A DNA stretch of 64,000 bases from Mycobacterium sp. URHB0044. Its GTDB lineage: Bacteria > Actinomycetota > Actinomycetes > Mycobacteriales > Mycobacteriaceae. A program made the position numbers and the translations under genes. Under the pieces are notes generated by a model. It was not told the origin of the DNA. It did no database searches and was given only the letters and a program-made list of their open reading frames with translations. Each line of letters starts with the position of its first letter. Position 1 is the first letter of the stretch. The stretch lies in NCBI RefSeq assembly GCF_000620625.1, contig NZ_JIAW01000001.1, positions 620,001 through 684,000 on the forward strand, in the 5' to 3' direction. Below are positions 34,963 through 44,441 of the stretch, piece after piece.

Positions 34963-36843
34963 ATGGCACTACCCGACGTGATCTCGGTCGAGGACTTCTT
35001 CAACCCGCCGACCCGCGCGGCCGCGACGATCTCCCCGGACGGCACCAAGATCGCCTTCCTCGCACCATGGAAGGATCGCCTCAACGTCTGGGTCCAGGGC
35101 CTCGAGTCCGAGGCCGACGAGCCGAGATGCGTGACGGCCGACGACAACCGCAGTGTCCTGCACTTCGAGTGGACGGACGACCCGCGATGGCTGATCTACC
35201 TCCAGGACACCAACGGCGACGAGAACTGGCACGTCCATCGAGTCGACCTCGACGACCCCGATGCTGCCGCCGTCGACCTCACACCGTTCCCAGGTGCGAT
35301 GGCCGCACCCCTACGCGAAGTCAAGAACGGCACGACGACCGTCATGCTCAACAACCGCGACGCCGCCCTGCTCGACGTTCACCAACTCGACATCGCCACA
35401 GGCGATCTCACCCTGCGAGCCACCAATCCCGGACACGTGAACGGCTGGTTGTGCAGCGACAGCGGAGACCTCTTCGCCACCTCGCTGACCCCTGACGGCG
35501 ACCTCGAGCTGTCTCGGTGGGACGACGCCGCCGGCACCCTGCGGCCCATCGTCACGTTCGACGGCAGCGACTACCCCGTGGGCATCCACCCGCTGGTCAT
35601 CACACCCGACGGTACTGGGGCGTGGATGGGGTCCAACCGCGACACCGACCGCACCCGCCTGGTACGCGTCGACTTGACCACCGGCGAAGAGACCGAAGTC
35701 GACAGCCACCCAGAACTCGACATCGATCCCCGGGCGCTCGTCAGCCCCATCGTCCCTGCGCCGCTCATTCAGCACCGGCGCACCGGCGAGTTGCTCGCCG
35801 TCCGCTATTTCGGTGAGCGCCAGGTCATCCGGGCTGTCGACCCGCGGTTCGGCGACGTCCTGAGCAACCTGCAGAAGCTGTCCGACGGAGACATCGGACG
35901 ACTCTCCTCGGACGAGTCCGGGCTGCGCTGGGTCGTCGGGTTCAATCACGACCGCGATCCCGGCGCCACCTATCTGTACGACCACACCACCGGCGAGAGT
36001 CGACTGCTGTTCCGGCCGTTGCCGCACCTCGATCCCGAGCAGCTGGCCACCATGCGGCCGGTCACGATCACCTCACGCGACGGACTGGCGCTGCACTCGT
36101 ACCTGACGCTGCCAGTCGGGGTGGAACCGAAGGGGCTACCGCTGGTGCTCGTCGTGCATGGCGGGCCGTGGTACCGCGACAGCTGGGGTTTCGATGCCGG
36201 GGTGCAGTTGCTGGCCAACCGCGGATATGCGGTGTTACAGGTCAACTTTCGCGGATCCGTGGGATACGGCAAGGCCTTCCTCAAGGCGGCGATCGGCGAG
36301 TTCGCGGCCAAGATGCACGACGACCTCATCGACGGCGTCGACTGGGCAGTGGAGCAGGGCTACGCCGACCCCGACCGCGTGGCCGTCTTCGGCGGCTCCT
36401 ACGGCGGGTACGCCGCCCTGGTCGGGGTGACCTTTACACCCGACGTCTTCGCCGCCGCCGTCGACTACGTCGGCATCTCCGATCTCGCGAACTTCATGCG
36501 AACCCTGCCGCCGGTCGCCCGCCCGCACCTGGCCAACAACTGGCACGCGTACGTCGGCGACCCCAGCGACCCCGAGCAACTGGCCGACATGGTGGCCCGC
36601 TCGCCGATCACGAGAGTCGACCAGATCCGGACGCCGCTGATGGTGATCCAAGGAGCCAACGACGTGCGCGTGGTGCAGGCCGAATCCGACAACCTCGTCA
36701 CCGCGCTCCGCGGTCGTGGCGTCGAGGTGGACTACCTCATCCAATCGGACGAGGGCCATGGCGCGGTGAACCCGGAGAACGTGATCGACATGTGGCGCGC
36801 CATCTCGGGATTCCTCGCTCGGCACCTTGGCGGGCGGGCATGA
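34963..36843 (+). CDS. S9 family peptidase (prolyl oligopeptidase type)
   Basis: 626 aa. N-terminal beta-propeller (about 1-360, repeats such as ISPDGTKIAFLAPW and ITPDGTGAWMG) and C-terminal alpha/beta hydrolase domain with LVVHGGPWYRDSWGF, GGSYGGYA (Ser479), GANDVRV (Asp) and SDEGHG (His). Cytosolic serine peptidase or aminoacyl-peptidase; no signal peptide. ATG at 34963 with AAAGGA upstream. Its stop overlaps the DUF3159 gene (ATGA). Confidence 0.92.
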   Translation: MALPDVISVEDFFNPPTRAAATISPDGTKIAFLAPWKDRLNVWVQGLESEADEPRCVTADDNRSVLHFEWTDDPRWLIYLQDTNGDENWHVHRVDLDDPDAAAVDLTPFPGAMAAPLREVKNGTTTVMLNNRDAALLDVHQLDIATGDLTLRATNPGHVNGWLCSDSGDLFATSLTPDGDLELSRWDDAAGTLRPIVTFDGSDYPVGIHPLVITPDGTGAWMGSNRDTDRTRLVRVDLTTGEETEVDSHPELDIDPRALVSPIVPAPLIQHRRTGELLAVRYFGERQVIRAVDPRFGDVLSNLQKLSDGDIGRLSSDESGLRWVVGFNHDRDPGATYLYDHTTGESRLLFRPLPHLDPEQLATMRPVTITSRDGLALHSYLTLPVGVEPKGLPLVLVVHGGPWYRDSWGFDAGVQLLANRGYAVLQVNFRGSVGYGKAFLKAAIGEFAAKMHDDLIDGVDWAVEQGYADPDRVAVFGGSYGGYAALVGVTFTPDVFAAAVDYVGISDLANFMRTLPPVARPHLANNWHAYVGDPSDPEQLADMVARSPITRVDQIRTPLMVIQGANDVRVVQAESDNLVTALRGRGVEVDYLIQSDEGHGAVNPENVIDMWRAISGFLARHLGGRA

Positions 36844-37469
36844 AAGAGGTTGTCCGTGAACGGAAGCCCACCGCGCTGCAGCAGGCGGGAGGCATACCGG
36901 GACTGATCTATGCCAGCCTGCCCGGCGTGGTCTTGGCGGTGGCCGACGCCGTGACCGGAATTCACACCGCGGTGGCACTGGCCGTGGGCACCGGCGCAGG
37001 TATCGCGCTGCTGCGGCTGCTGCGCAAGGAGTCAATGCAGCCGGCGCTGTCCGGTCTGTTGGGCGTCGCGATCGCCGCGTTCATCGCCTACCAGACCGGA
37101 GACGCGAAAGATTACTTCCTGGTGGGCATTTGGGGGAGCTTCGTTCTTGCGGTGGTGTTCTTCGCATCGATTCTGCTGCGTAGGCCGCTCGCGGGTGTCA
37201 TCTGGGGTGCAGTGAGCGGGACCGGTCAGGCCTGGCGCGCGGACCGGTCCGCCCGGATGGGCTACGACATTGCGACGCTCGCGCTGGTGGCCGTGTTCGC
37301 GGCCCGATTCATGGTGCAGAACTGGCTGCATGGCGAGGACGCCACGGGATGGCTTGCGTTTGCCCGGATCGCCATGGGCTATCCGCTAAGCGCGGTGGCA
37401 CTCGTGGTCGTCGTCTGGGCGGTCCGCCGGGCCGAGCGGCGAAGGGCCGTCGCGAGCGAGTACGGCTGA
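36840..37469 (+). CDS. DUF3159 membrane protein
   Basis: 209 aa with about five to six hydrophobic segments. The pattern QQAGGIPGLIYASLPGVVLAVADAVTGI, LLRKESMQPALSGLLGVAIAAFIAYQTG-A-DYF and PLAGVIWG is that of DUF3159 proteins, common in actinobacteria, role unknown. Coupled to the upstream S9 peptidase gene (4-base overlap) and convergent with the PGRS gene, whose stop is 5 bases away. Confidence 0.88.
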   Translation: MKEVVRERKPTALQQAGGIPGLIYASLPGVVLAVADAVTGIHTAVALAVGTGAGIALLRLLRKESMQPALSGLLGVAIAAFIAYQTGDAKDYFLVGIWGSFVLAVVFFASILLRRPLAGVIWGAVSGTGQAWRADRSARMGYDIATLALVAVFAARFMVQNWLHGEDATGWLAFARIAMGYPLSAVALVVVVWAVRRAERRRAVASEYG

Positions 37470-37473
37470 CGTT

Positions 37474-38712
37474 TCAGCCGTCCGTACCCGCACTTCCCGT
37501 GTTGCCCGCTTCGCCGGATGCCCCGGTGCTGCCGGGTGTTCCGTTCGTGTTCGTGCCGAAGGACCTGGCGCTCCCGCCGCTGCCGCCGGCGCCCGGTATG
37601 CCCGCGCCGCCGCCGCTGCCACCAAGGCCTCCCGTGCCACCAGAGCCGTGAGTTCCCGTCGAGCCCAACAGTCCGCCAGCCCCGCCCGTGCCACCGGTCC
37701 CACCATTGCCGCCGCTACCCCCGGCGCCGCCGTCGCCCGCAGCTCCGCCGGTCCCACCGTCACCGCCGGTGGTAGTTCCGATCGTGCCGATGGCGGGACC
37801 GCCGCTCCCGCCGTTACCGCCGTTACCGCCGGTCGCACCGCTGCCACCCTGAGCGCCCTCGCCTCCTGAGCCGCCCGCGCCACCGATGCCGCCGATCAGC
37901 CCTCCGCGCCCACCCGCTCCACCGGCGCCGCCCGCACCGCCACCAGTCCCCGATGCGCCGTCGGCACCGTTCCCGCCGGCACCGCCATTGCCGCCGACGG
38001 CCACACTGCCTCCGGAGGTGTCTCCGCCGCCCCCGCCGTTGCCGCCGTTGGTTCCTGGGGCAACGCCGTTGCCGCCGTCTCCACCGGAACCGCCCACGCC
38101 CGTGACGTTGCCGTATCCGCTCCCGCCGGCTCCGCCGTTGCCGCCGTTGCCTGCGGTACCACCACCGGTGCCGCCGTCACCCCCGCTACCGCCTTGTCCG
38201 AGCGGATTGCCGATGCCGCCGAGATTGGCGCCGGTTTGGCCGTGGCCGCCGTCTGCCCCGTTCTGGCTACCCACGCCGCTGGTCCCCTGGCCGCCCGCAT
38301 CGCCGATTTGCTCGCCTTCCCCGATTTTGGCGGGCTGGCCGTTCGGAAAGTCGGGGACACCGGGGTTGGGGGTTGCCGTGTCGGGCACCGTGGGCGCGTT
38401 GGTGCCGTTGGTCCCGAGTGCGCCTGCTCCACCCGCTCCGCCGGCTCCACCGTTGCCGAACAGCAGCCCACCATTTCCGCCTCGGCCGCCGTTGCCGCCG
38501 GCCTGTCCGGCGACGGTCGCGGATGCGCCCACACCGCCGCTGCCGCCGTTGCCGAACAACCCGGCGCTGCCGCCGCTCCCACCGGCCCCACCGTTGATGC
38601 CGACGACGCCTGCGCCGCCGCCCCCGCCGTTGCCGATCAGCAGCCCGCCATTGCCACCGGTCTGCCCGGCTCCACCCTGGTAACCGTTGCCGATCAGAAG
38701 CCCGGCGTTGGG
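37474..38712 (-). repeat. PGRS-like GGN/GGA repeat region
   Basis: DNA encoding the Gly-Gly-X array of the protein above, with many imperfect repeats of GGCGGTxxC-type units (read on the minus strand). The units are 9-12 bp long, degenerate and in frame, so copy number could change by slippage without a frameshift. Confidence 0.7.
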
Positions 38713-39045
38713 ATGCTCGGCCGTGCCGTTGCTGATGAACACACCGATCAGTGCGGAGATGGGATCGACCGCAGGACCGACCAGGTTGATCGCCGGATTG
38801 GAAACCGGAATGACCAAGGCGGCGGCCAGCTTTGGCGGGACGCTGTCTCCGGCGAACACGCACAGCGGATCGTTTGCGCACTTGGTCAGGTCGGCCAAGG
38901 GTGGCGCCAACGGAGCGTCCATCGATATCACCGCAATGCCCGGCGAGGCATGAGCCGCAGGCGCCTCCGATAGCGCGGTGAGCCAAAACGCAGCCCCAGC
39001 GAGGGCAACCCCGGCGGTGACGGACGAGCGAACCAAACGAGACAT
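37474..39045 (-). CDS. PGRS-type glycine-rich secreted protein without a PE domain
   Basis: 523 aa. Residues 1-34 are a signal peptide ([16 protein letters not shown]...AHASPG). Residues 35-110 form a non-repetitive domain with two Cys ([12 protein letters not shown]) and [20 protein letters not shown]. From about 112 the chain is a PGRS-like array of GGx[12 protein letters not shown] and GGAGGSGG units, interrupted near 205-260 by a Pro/Asn-rich stretch. The PE domain of PE_PGRS proteins is absent; export would be Sec-dependent. Surface or cell-wall location is inferred. Confidence 0.88.
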   Translation of the reverse strand: MSRLVRSSVTAGVALAGAAFWLTALSEAPAAHASPGIAVISMDAPLAPPLADLTKCANDPLCVFAGDSVPPKLAAALVIPVSNPAINLVGPAVDPISALIGVFISNGTAEHPNAGLLIGNGYQGGAGQTGGNGGLLIGNGGGGGAGVVGINGGAGGSGGSAGLFGNGGSGGVGASATVAGQAGGNGGRGGNGGLLFGNGGAGGAGGAGALGTNGTNAPTVPDTATPNPGVPDFPNGQPAKIGEGEQIGDAGGQGTSGVGSQNGADGGHGQTGANLGGIGNPLGQGGSGGDGGTGGGTAGNGGNGGAGGSGYGNVTGVGGSGGDGGNGVAPGTNGGNGGGGGDTSGGSVAVGGNGGAGGNGADGASGTGGGAGGAGGAGGRGGLIGGIGGAGGSGGEGAQGGSGATGGNGGNGGSGGPAIGTIGTTTGGDGGTGGAAGDGGAGGSGGNGGTGGTGGAGGLLGSTGTHGSGGTGGLGGSGGGAGIPGAGGSGGSARSFGTNTNGTPGSTGASGEAGNTGSAGTDG

Positions 39046-39164
39046 GAGGGGACCTCTGCTGGAGGGGGTGGAGAAAGGCCAGCAAAAGAGTATTTGCTTG
39101 CGACGGCAACGTCTTGAAAACCGAGCAGAATCCTGCGGAAGGCCGAGCCATCGCCAGGAGTTCG

Positions 39165-39713
39165 CTACCTCACCGGATCGTCCGCGGTGTTCCCGGGCGG
39201 GTCGTCACCGAGGGCTTCCCGTAGCCAGCGTCGTTCGGCGCTGCTGATGGCGCGGGCGGTCATCAGCATGCCGCGCCTGTACGGATCAGCGACGTCCTCG
39301 GCATGCAGCGGCCGATCGCCGTCGTAGAAGAAACTCGCCGGCTCCTCCAGGAACGCCAGCCGTCGGCGTAGTACGGCGTGCTGGTCGGAGACCTCGGGCA
39401 ACTCGGACAGGAACGTCAGAACGACGAAGAATCGGGCGAAGTCAGTGATCTCGTGCTGCGCGGGGTGACGTAGCCGCTCGAGTAGGTCGGCGCGGCCCGC
39501 CTCTGTCGCGGTTAGCACGTACCGACCCGGGCCTGCGTCCGTGTCCGCTCGCCGCTCTAGCAGGCCGGCCTTGGCGAGTCGGGTGATCGCCGGATACAGG
39601 CTGCCATCGCTGACGGGCCGCGTGTAACCAGTCAGCTGGGACACGCGCCGACGCAACTCGTGCCCTGCCAGTGGGCCCTCGTTCAGAAAGCCCAGGATCG
39701 CTAACTCCAGCAC
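39165..39713 (-). CDS. PadR family transcriptional regulator
   Basis: 182 aa. Winged-helix domain [54 protein letters not shown] with the PadR signature [12 protein letters not shown], then a C-terminal helical domain with [18 protein letters not shown]. It is divergent from a small NTF2-like gene with a perfect inverted repeat in the 58-base gap. Likely represses that gene and itself. Confidence 0.9.
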   Translation of the reverse strand: MLELAILGFLNEGPLAGHELRRRVSQLTGYTRPVSDGSLYPAITRLAKAGLLERRADTDAGPGRYVLTATEAGRADLLERLRHPAQHEITDFARFFVVLTFLSELPEVSDQHAVLRRRLAFLEEPASFFYDGDRPLHAEDVADPYRRGMLMTARAISSAERRWLREALGDDPPGNTADDPVR

Positions 39714-39728
39714 GTCGCCTCCTGATCA

Positions 39729-39758
39729 CATCGAATCGAGGTGCACATCGATTCGATG
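39729..39758. promoter_or_regulatory. probable PadR operator
   Basis: CATCGAATCGA (39729-39739) and TCGATTCGATG (39748-39758) are perfectly complementary 11-base arms around 8 bases. It is in the short gap between the divergent PadR and NTF2-like genes, 13 bases before the start of the latter. Confidence 0.7.
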
Positions 39759-39771
39759 CTACCTTGGACGA

Positions 39772-40191
39772 ATGCCATTGGAATCCTCCGAAGCAGTGAT
39801 GAAGCGATTCGTCGAGTTCATCAACACAGCGGACGAGCAACTTGCCGGCCAGGTCATCGCCTCGGACGCAGTGTTCTACGCACCGACACATGCCGAACCG
39901 CTGCGTGGACCCGGCGGCTACTTGGAACTACTTGCCGTCTTGCGCAACGGGTTTCCTGACATCCACTGGACCGTGGAAGAGACAATCGCCGAAGGCAATA
40001 GGATCGCCGCACGATTCACCATGCGCGGCACACATCAAGGTGACTTCTTCGGAATCCCGCCGACCGGCAACGAGATCTCGGTGCAGGCTCTCAACTTCTA
40101 TCACCTGGCGGACGGCAAGATCGTCAACGAGCGAGGCCAGCCCGATCTGCTCGGGATCATGCAACAAATCGGCGCCGTGCCAACTCCGTGA
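39772..40191 (+). CDS. SnoaL/ester cyclase-like protein (NTF2 fold)
   Basis: 139 aa. VMKRFVEFINTADEQLAGQVIASDAVFYAP and later FPDIHWTVEETIAEGNRIAARFTMRGTHQGDFFGIPPTGNEI are typical of the SnoaL-like polyketide-cyclase/ester-cyclase group. Function in this genome is unknown. The ATG at 39772 has no clear ribosome site, and the operator is just upstream, so the transcript may be leaderless. Divergent from the PadR gene. Confidence 0.85.
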   Translation: MPLESSEAVMKRFVEFINTADEQLAGQVIASDAVFYAPTHAEPLRGPGGYLELLAVLRNGFPDIHWTVEETIAEGNRIAARFTMRGTHQGDFFGIPPTGNEISVQALNFYHLADGKIVNERGQPDLLGIMQQIGAVPTP

Positions 40192-40218
40192 AGTTGGAAG
40201 CTACCCTTGCGATTCCCG

Positions 40219-41133
40219 TCAGATCTTCCCGCCCGGGAACATCGTCTTGACGGCCTGCGTGACGGTGTCGCGGGCAGCGGCAGCGCCGTCGGGCTCCAGG
40301 GAGCTGATCGCCATCACGTAGCGGCGATCGGGTCCGATCACGCCGGTCGACACGTGCAACTGGTTCGCGCCGCTCCAGCAGCAGAACCAGCCCTGCTTGA
40401 CCGCGACCGGCTCGGCATAGAGCCCCTCGGGGATGCCGAACCGCTGCGGGTACCCATCGGTGCCCGTCGGTGTGGACTGCGCGAGGTCGCCGAGGATGAC
40501 GGCGGCCTGTTCGGGTGGCAGGCCGCCAGTGCCGTCCAACAGCATGCGGTAGTACTGGACGAGATCGCTTGCGGTGCTTGTGGTGACGTCCCAATGGCTG
40601 TTCGAGGGCGCCGTGGTGCCCGGCAACCCGTACCGCGCCTTGACGCGGGCGAGGATGGCATTTCCACCGCCGCGGTTCCAGAACATCTGGGCTGCGCTGT
40701 CGTCGGACGAGCGCAGCATGACGTCGAGTGACGCGCGATCGGCGGGGGACAGCGTCGTCTTGCCCTGGGACTGCTGCAGCAGCAGATCGTCGGCGATGAA
40801 CAGCTTCGCCACGGACGCGATCGGGAAGGGTTTGGTGTTGCCGTTGGAGATGATCTGGCCGGTGTCGCGGTCCAACACGACGGTCTCGATGTTGGCGCCA
40901 GACTTGGCCGCGTCGGCGGTGGCCTGACGGACGCGGGCGTCGAGTCCGTCGAATGAGGCCGCCGGCTGGTCGGGTGGGGCTTCGGGCAGCACGGGAAGCG
41001 AGGCCTGCGGGGCGGCGATTGGTGCTTGCGTGGTGGTCTCAGCGGTCGGCGGAGCACCCCAGACCTGTGCCTCACAACCGTTTACGAGCAGCGCCACACA
41101 GACGACCGCCATTCCCGTAATCAGCCGCCGCAT
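40219..41133 (-). CDS. lipoprotein with serine beta-lactamase fold (LppW-like)
   Basis: 304 aa. The signal ends with the lipobox LVNGC (Cys20), so the protein is lipid-anchored. After a Pro-rich linker the beta-lactamase fold has SVAK (Ser107, Lys110), SDDSA in the SDN position and KQG in the KTG position. It may be a DD-peptidase or an inactive relative; the LSP-like architecture recalls M. tuberculosis LppW (my inference). Not a typical class A beta-lactamase: the Glu166 region is not recognisable. Confidence 0.78.
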   Translation of the reverse strand: MRRLITGMAVVCVALLVNGCEAQVWGAPPTAETTTQAPIAAPQASLPVLPEAPPDQPAASFDGLDARVRQATADAAKSGANIETVVLDRDTGQIISNGNTKPFPIASVAKLFIADDLLLQQSQGKTTLSPADRASLDVMLRSSDDSAAQMFWNRGGGNAILARVKARYGLPGTTAPSNSHWDVTTSTASDLVQYYRMLLDGTGGLPPEQAAVILGDLAQSTPTGTDGYPQRFGIPEGLYAEPVAVKQGWFCCWSGANQLHVSTGVIGPDRRYVMAISSLEPDGAAAARDTVTQAVKTMFPGGKI

Positions 41134-41247
41134 ACGTCTCCTCCAAGCAGATCTTGAACCAGGGCAGCCGGGTACCCGCTGCGCCCCTGGATACGCCCAG
41201 CCTAATCGGCTGGCGCAGAGTGCACCGGGTCGCCGGACGTTTCGTCC

Positions 41248-41943
41248 TCAGCGGTTGGAGCGCGTGTCTGTGGCCGGCTGCGAACTGAGGCCCGCCAACA
41301 ATGCCTGTCGGCTGGCACGGACGTGTTCGCGCATCACTCGCTCGGCGCTGTCCCCGTCCTTGTCGATGATGAGTTCGAGGACGTCGTGATGCTCGCGGTC
41401 GGACTGCAGGGGTCGACCAGGCTGACTCAGCGACGTGTTGACCAGGCGGGAGTACGCGAGCTGGTTCATCAGCATCCGGTAGTGCGCCTCGAGTTTGCTG
41501 TTGTCGGCGCCTCGAATCAACAGGTCGTGAAACTCCTCGACCAGATCGGCGTAGCGGGCGCGATCGTCGGCTGCCACCGCTTGGTCGGCTTGGCGCAGGT
41601 TCTCCTCGAGCTGGTCGATCTCGGGCACTCGTCCCCGCTGCGCGAGTAGTCGCGCGGCCGCGCCTTCGAGAAGCTCCTTCATCTCGAAGAGCTCGATGAT
41701 CTCGCGACGCGAGGGAGTGGTCACGAAAGTGCCCACCCGCGGCCGGATTTCGATCAGACCCTCGGTCTGCAGCTGCTTGAACGTCTCACGAACCGGCGTT
41801 CTGCTGACGCCGAATTCTTCGGCGAGCGCGAGCTCGGAGATGTTGACCCCCGGCTGGATCTCGCCCATGATGATGCGTCGACGGACCTCGGCAATCAACC
41901 GTGCCTGAACGGATCCGTTACGCGATCCGTTGGTGCCTGTCAC
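41248..41943 (-). CDS. GntR/FCD-family transcriptional regulator
   Basis: 231 aa. N-terminal winged helix: VNISELALAEEFGVSRTPVRETFKQLQTEGLIEIRPRVGTFV; C-terminal FCD domain with EFHDLLIRGADN, and HHDVLELIIDKDGD. FCD regulators typically sense organic acids or amino-acid-like molecules. It ends the leftward half of the catabolic cluster (NCS1 permease, NTF2, flavin reductase, this gene), and sites matching in the promoter region at 44500 and 44710 are its likely targets. Confidence 0.9.
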   Translation of the reverse strand: MTGTNGSRNGSVQARLIAEVRRRIIMGEIQPGVNISELALAEEFGVSRTPVRETFKQLQTEGLIEIRPRVGTFVTTPSRREIIELFEMKELLEGAAARLLAQRGRVPEIDQLEENLRQADQAVAADDRARYADLVEEFHDLLIRGADNSKLEAHYRMLMNQLAYSRLVNTSLSQPGRPLQSDREHHDVLELIIDKDGDSAERVMREHVRASRQALLAGLSSQPATDTRSNR

Positions 41944-41979
41944 CGTCGATTTCCTCCTGAGAGCTAGGCTCGTCCGCGG

Positions 41980-42489
41980 TCACAGCGGCGTGAGCGCGCC
42001 GCCATCGAAGAACTTACCCGCGCTGTAGACCATCGCTGATCGTTCACTGACGTCGGCGTGGACGACTCGGCCGAGGAACACCGTGTGTGTGCTGGCCCGC
42101 AGTCTCTCCCGGATCTCGACCTCCATCCGGGCGGCGCTGCGTGCGAGCAACGGACTTCCGAATGGTCCGCGCTCCCAGTCGAGACCGGCGAACTTGTCAT
42201 CTGACTTGGTTGCGAACCGGTTGACGACGTCGAGCTGCTCGCTGGAGAGGATGTTGATCGCCAAGTGGGTGGCGGCGAATAGGCAATCGTGCGTTGACGA
42301 CGTGTGTTGGACGGCGACCATCACGGTCGGTGGGGCCAACGACACACTCGAGAACGCATTGACGGCCAGACCGCGGGGTGTGTCCTGGTCCATCGCGGTG
42401 ACGACGGTGACACCGCTGACGAACTGGCGGTTGACTGCCTTCATCGTGTCCAGGTCGGGGAGTTCTGGCACGAGAGCCCTCTGCGTCAT
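41980..42489 (-). CDS. flavin reductase family protein
   Basis: 169 aa. NRQFVSGVTVVTAMDQDTPRGLAVNAFSSVSLAPPTVMVAVQHTSSTHDCL and later FAGLDWERGPFGSPLL are the signatures of NAD(P)H:flavin oxidoreductases of the HpaC/RutF type that supply reduced FMN or FAD to a partner monooxygenase. The partner is probably the luciferase-like enzyme at 48356-49399, which makes a two-component system. Confidence 0.9.
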   Translation of the reverse strand: MTQRALVPELPDLDTMKAVNRQFVSGVTVVTAMDQDTPRGLAVNAFSSVSLAPPTVMVAVQHTSSTHDCLFAATHLAINILSSEQLDVVNRFATKSDDKFAGLDWERGPFGSPLLARSAARMEVEIRERLRASTHTVFLGRVVHADVSERSAMVYSAGKFFDGGALTPL

Positions 42490-42494
42490 GGCGT

Positions 42495-42923
42495 TCAGTG
42501 GTCCTGACCAATGGTCAAGATCCCGAGGGCAGTCAGTAAGGCGCGTGGATCCCAGGTGACGTATTCCTTCGCGATGCGATCCCCGTCGAAGTGGGCGAAT
42601 GTTGCACCACTGACGATGATTTCACGATTGGTCGGTGGAACGCCCAGGAACGAGTGGCGGTGGGTGCCGCTGCTGTGCCAACGAACGGCGGCACGATCAC
42701 CGTCGACCACGAGCTCGTCGATGATGGTCTTCAGGTCCGGAAAGGCTGCCCGGGTCGTCACTATCGAAGCCTTGAACTCGGCCAGGCTCTGGCCCTCGCC
42801 GGTGCCGCTGATCCGCCGGTAGTCGGGACTCAGCAGCGTGTCGAGCGCTTCGACTTCGCCGAGGTCCCACGCGGCCAGCCAAGCGTGCTCGATCCGGGTT
42901 CGATTGTCGGTGGTGGTGGACAT
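42495..42923 (-). CDS. SnoaL/ester cyclase-like protein (NTF2 fold)
   Basis: 142 aa. RIEHAWLAAWDLGEVEALDTLLSPDYRRIS, FPDLKTIIDELVVDGDRAAVRWHSSGTHRHSFLGVPPTNREI and FAHFDGDRIAKEYVTWD place it in the SnoaL-like group, similar in layout to the protein at 39772-40191. Five bases separate it from the flavin reductase gene and 12 from the NCS1 permease, so it belongs to that transcript. Possibly an isomerase or hydrolase in the pathway; not predictable. Confidence 0.82.
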   Translation of the reverse strand: MSTTTDNRTRIEHAWLAAWDLGEVEALDTLLSPDYRRISGTGEGQSLAEFKASIVTTRAAFPDLKTIIDELVVDGDRAAVRWHSSGTHRHSFLGVPPTNREIIVSGATFAHFDGDRIAKEYVTWDPRALLTALGILTIGQDH

Positions 42924-42935
42924 GACTGTCTCCCT

Positions 42936-44441
42936 TCAGTTCTCAGTCGCGCCGACGGGGCTGACCGCAAGGCCCACCGGAGGCGTGGGTGCGATCGGGG
43001 CTGTCGTGGTCTTCTCGTTGCCGAACACGGGTGCCTTGCTGTGCCACAGTGGCGGAAGTCGGTAGGTGAGCAGGTAGACCACCGCTGCGACGCCGAATCC
43101 GACGAAGTACGACAGGTCACCCCATTCGGGGTGTGCCTCGGCGATGGGGCCGACGAAGATCGACAGATTCCAGAACAGCATCGACGCCAAGGTGCCGACC
43201 AACCAGGCGACGAAGCCCCACTCCAGGATGCGCCGAGAATCGTAGAGTTCGGCGATCCGAGCCCGGTCGTGCCTGTGCCCAAATACGTAGTCGAGCAACA
43301 GCACTGCGCCAAACGGTGCGATCAGGTACGCCCCGACGAAGAGGAACGTCTTGAACTTGTCTTCGAAGCCCTCGTCGGCCCATAGGCTGATGGCGTAGGC
43401 GGCGGCGCAGATCAGGATGACGGCCGTGCGCCTGCTCACCGGTATCCGGAGCGTCTGTACCGAGATGGCGCCGCCGTAGACGTTCAAGAAGTTCTGTGAG
43501 AACGACGAGACGAGAACCACGAGCAGCGCTGCCACGTGAAATGGTCCGGTCAGCCGGTACAGCGCGTCGATGGGGCTTTCACCGGTGGCCGCCGAGCTTC
43601 CCAGCAGGGCGCCGGCGATGCCGAGCCATGACAACGACAAGAAGTTGCCGGCGAAGGTCCAGATCCCGGACGCCCGATTGACGCCGTCTTCGTCGGGCAG
43701 ATAGCGCGAGTAGTCAGAGGCGAACGGCCACCACGCGATGAGGAACGACAGGAAGAATCCCGCGAACGTGATCCAGCCACCCACCCCGCCGATCCAGTAG
43801 TCGGCATGCGGGTTCGTGACGAAACCACCCTGCCAGCCGCGGCTTACCGAAACGACGGTGATCATCAGGAAGCCGAAGAACAGCACCACGGCGAGGATCC
43901 GCTCGAGGTAGTGGATCATGTTGTAGCCGTACACTGCGACGACGAGCTGAATCAGCACCAGCACGGCGGTGCCGAGCCAGTACGGAATGGCCGGTACCAG
44001 GGCGGCCAGCGCTTGGCCGCCGAGGATGACGGTGACTGCAGCCCAACCAATTCCGGCGAAGATGTTGACGTACGCGACCGGCAGGAAGTTGCCGAAGAAT
44101 CCCAGCGGGCCACGGGCCTGAATCTGCTGAGCGACACCAAGCCGGCCGCCCATGCGGGACAGCACACCCATCACGACCGATCCGACCAACGAGCCGGCGA
44201 CGATCGCGGTGACCGAGGCTGTCAATGACAGGCCATAACTCACTGCCAGGAACCCCAGCACCATGATCGGGAAGTTCATTCCCGCCGCGAACCAGATGAA
44301 GAACTGGGAGATCGCCTTGCCATGGCGCTCGGAGTCGGGGATGGCGTCGACGCCGTAGGGCTCGACGGCCGCCACCTTGTCGCGGTAGCGCAAGTCCGGC
44401 GCGGCTGAGCCATCCGGGCTGCGTGCTGGATCAAGAGTCAT
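42936..44441 (-). CDS. NCS1 family nucleobase/cytosine-type permease
   Basis: About 501 aa with around 12 membrane segments. The first half has FFIWFAAGMNFPIMVLGFLAVSYGLSL, QIQARGPLGFFGNF, and ADYWIGGVGGWITFAGFFLSFLIAWWPFASDYSRYLPD, characteristic of NCS1 transporters for purines, pyrimidines, hydantoins and related N-heterocycles. The ATG at 44441 has AAAGGA upstream; the frame continues to 44507 without a better site. It is divergent from the DUF1185 operon and presumably imports its substrate. Confidence 0.9.
   Translation of the reverse strand: MTLDPARSPDGSAAPDLRYRDKVAAVEPYGVDAIPDSERHGKAISQFFIWFAAGMNFPIMVLGFLAVSYGLSLTASVTAIVAGSLVGSVVMGVLSRMGGRLGVAQQIQARGPLGFFGNFLPVAYVNIFAGIGWAAVTVILGGQALAALVPAIPYWLGTAVLVLIQLVVAVYGYNMIHYLERILAVVLFFGFLMITVVSVSRGWQGGFVTNPHADYWIGGVGGWITFAGFFLSFLIAWWPFASDYSRYLPDEDGVNRASGIWTFAGNFLSLSWLGIAGALLGSSAATGESPIDALYRLTGPFHVAALLVVLVSSFSQNFLNVYGGAISVQTLRIPVSRRTAVILICAAAYAISLWADEGFEDKFKTFLFVGAYLIAPFGAVLLLDYVFGHRHDRARIAELYDSRRILEWGFVAWLVGTLASMLFWNLSIFVGPIAEAHPEWGDLSYFVGFGVAAVVYLLTYRLPPLWHSKAPVFGNEKTTTAPIAPTPPVGLAVSPVGATEN

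Noticed and set aside
37886-38683. Proline-rich frames antisense to the PGRS gene
   Set aside because: They result from the GGC/GCC repeat read backwards; Pro-Pro-X runs mirror Gly-Gly-X.
37474-38712. CRISPR-like repetition in the PGRS gene
   Set aside because: The repeats are short, degenerate and in frame, with no uniform repeat/spacer pattern and no cas genes.
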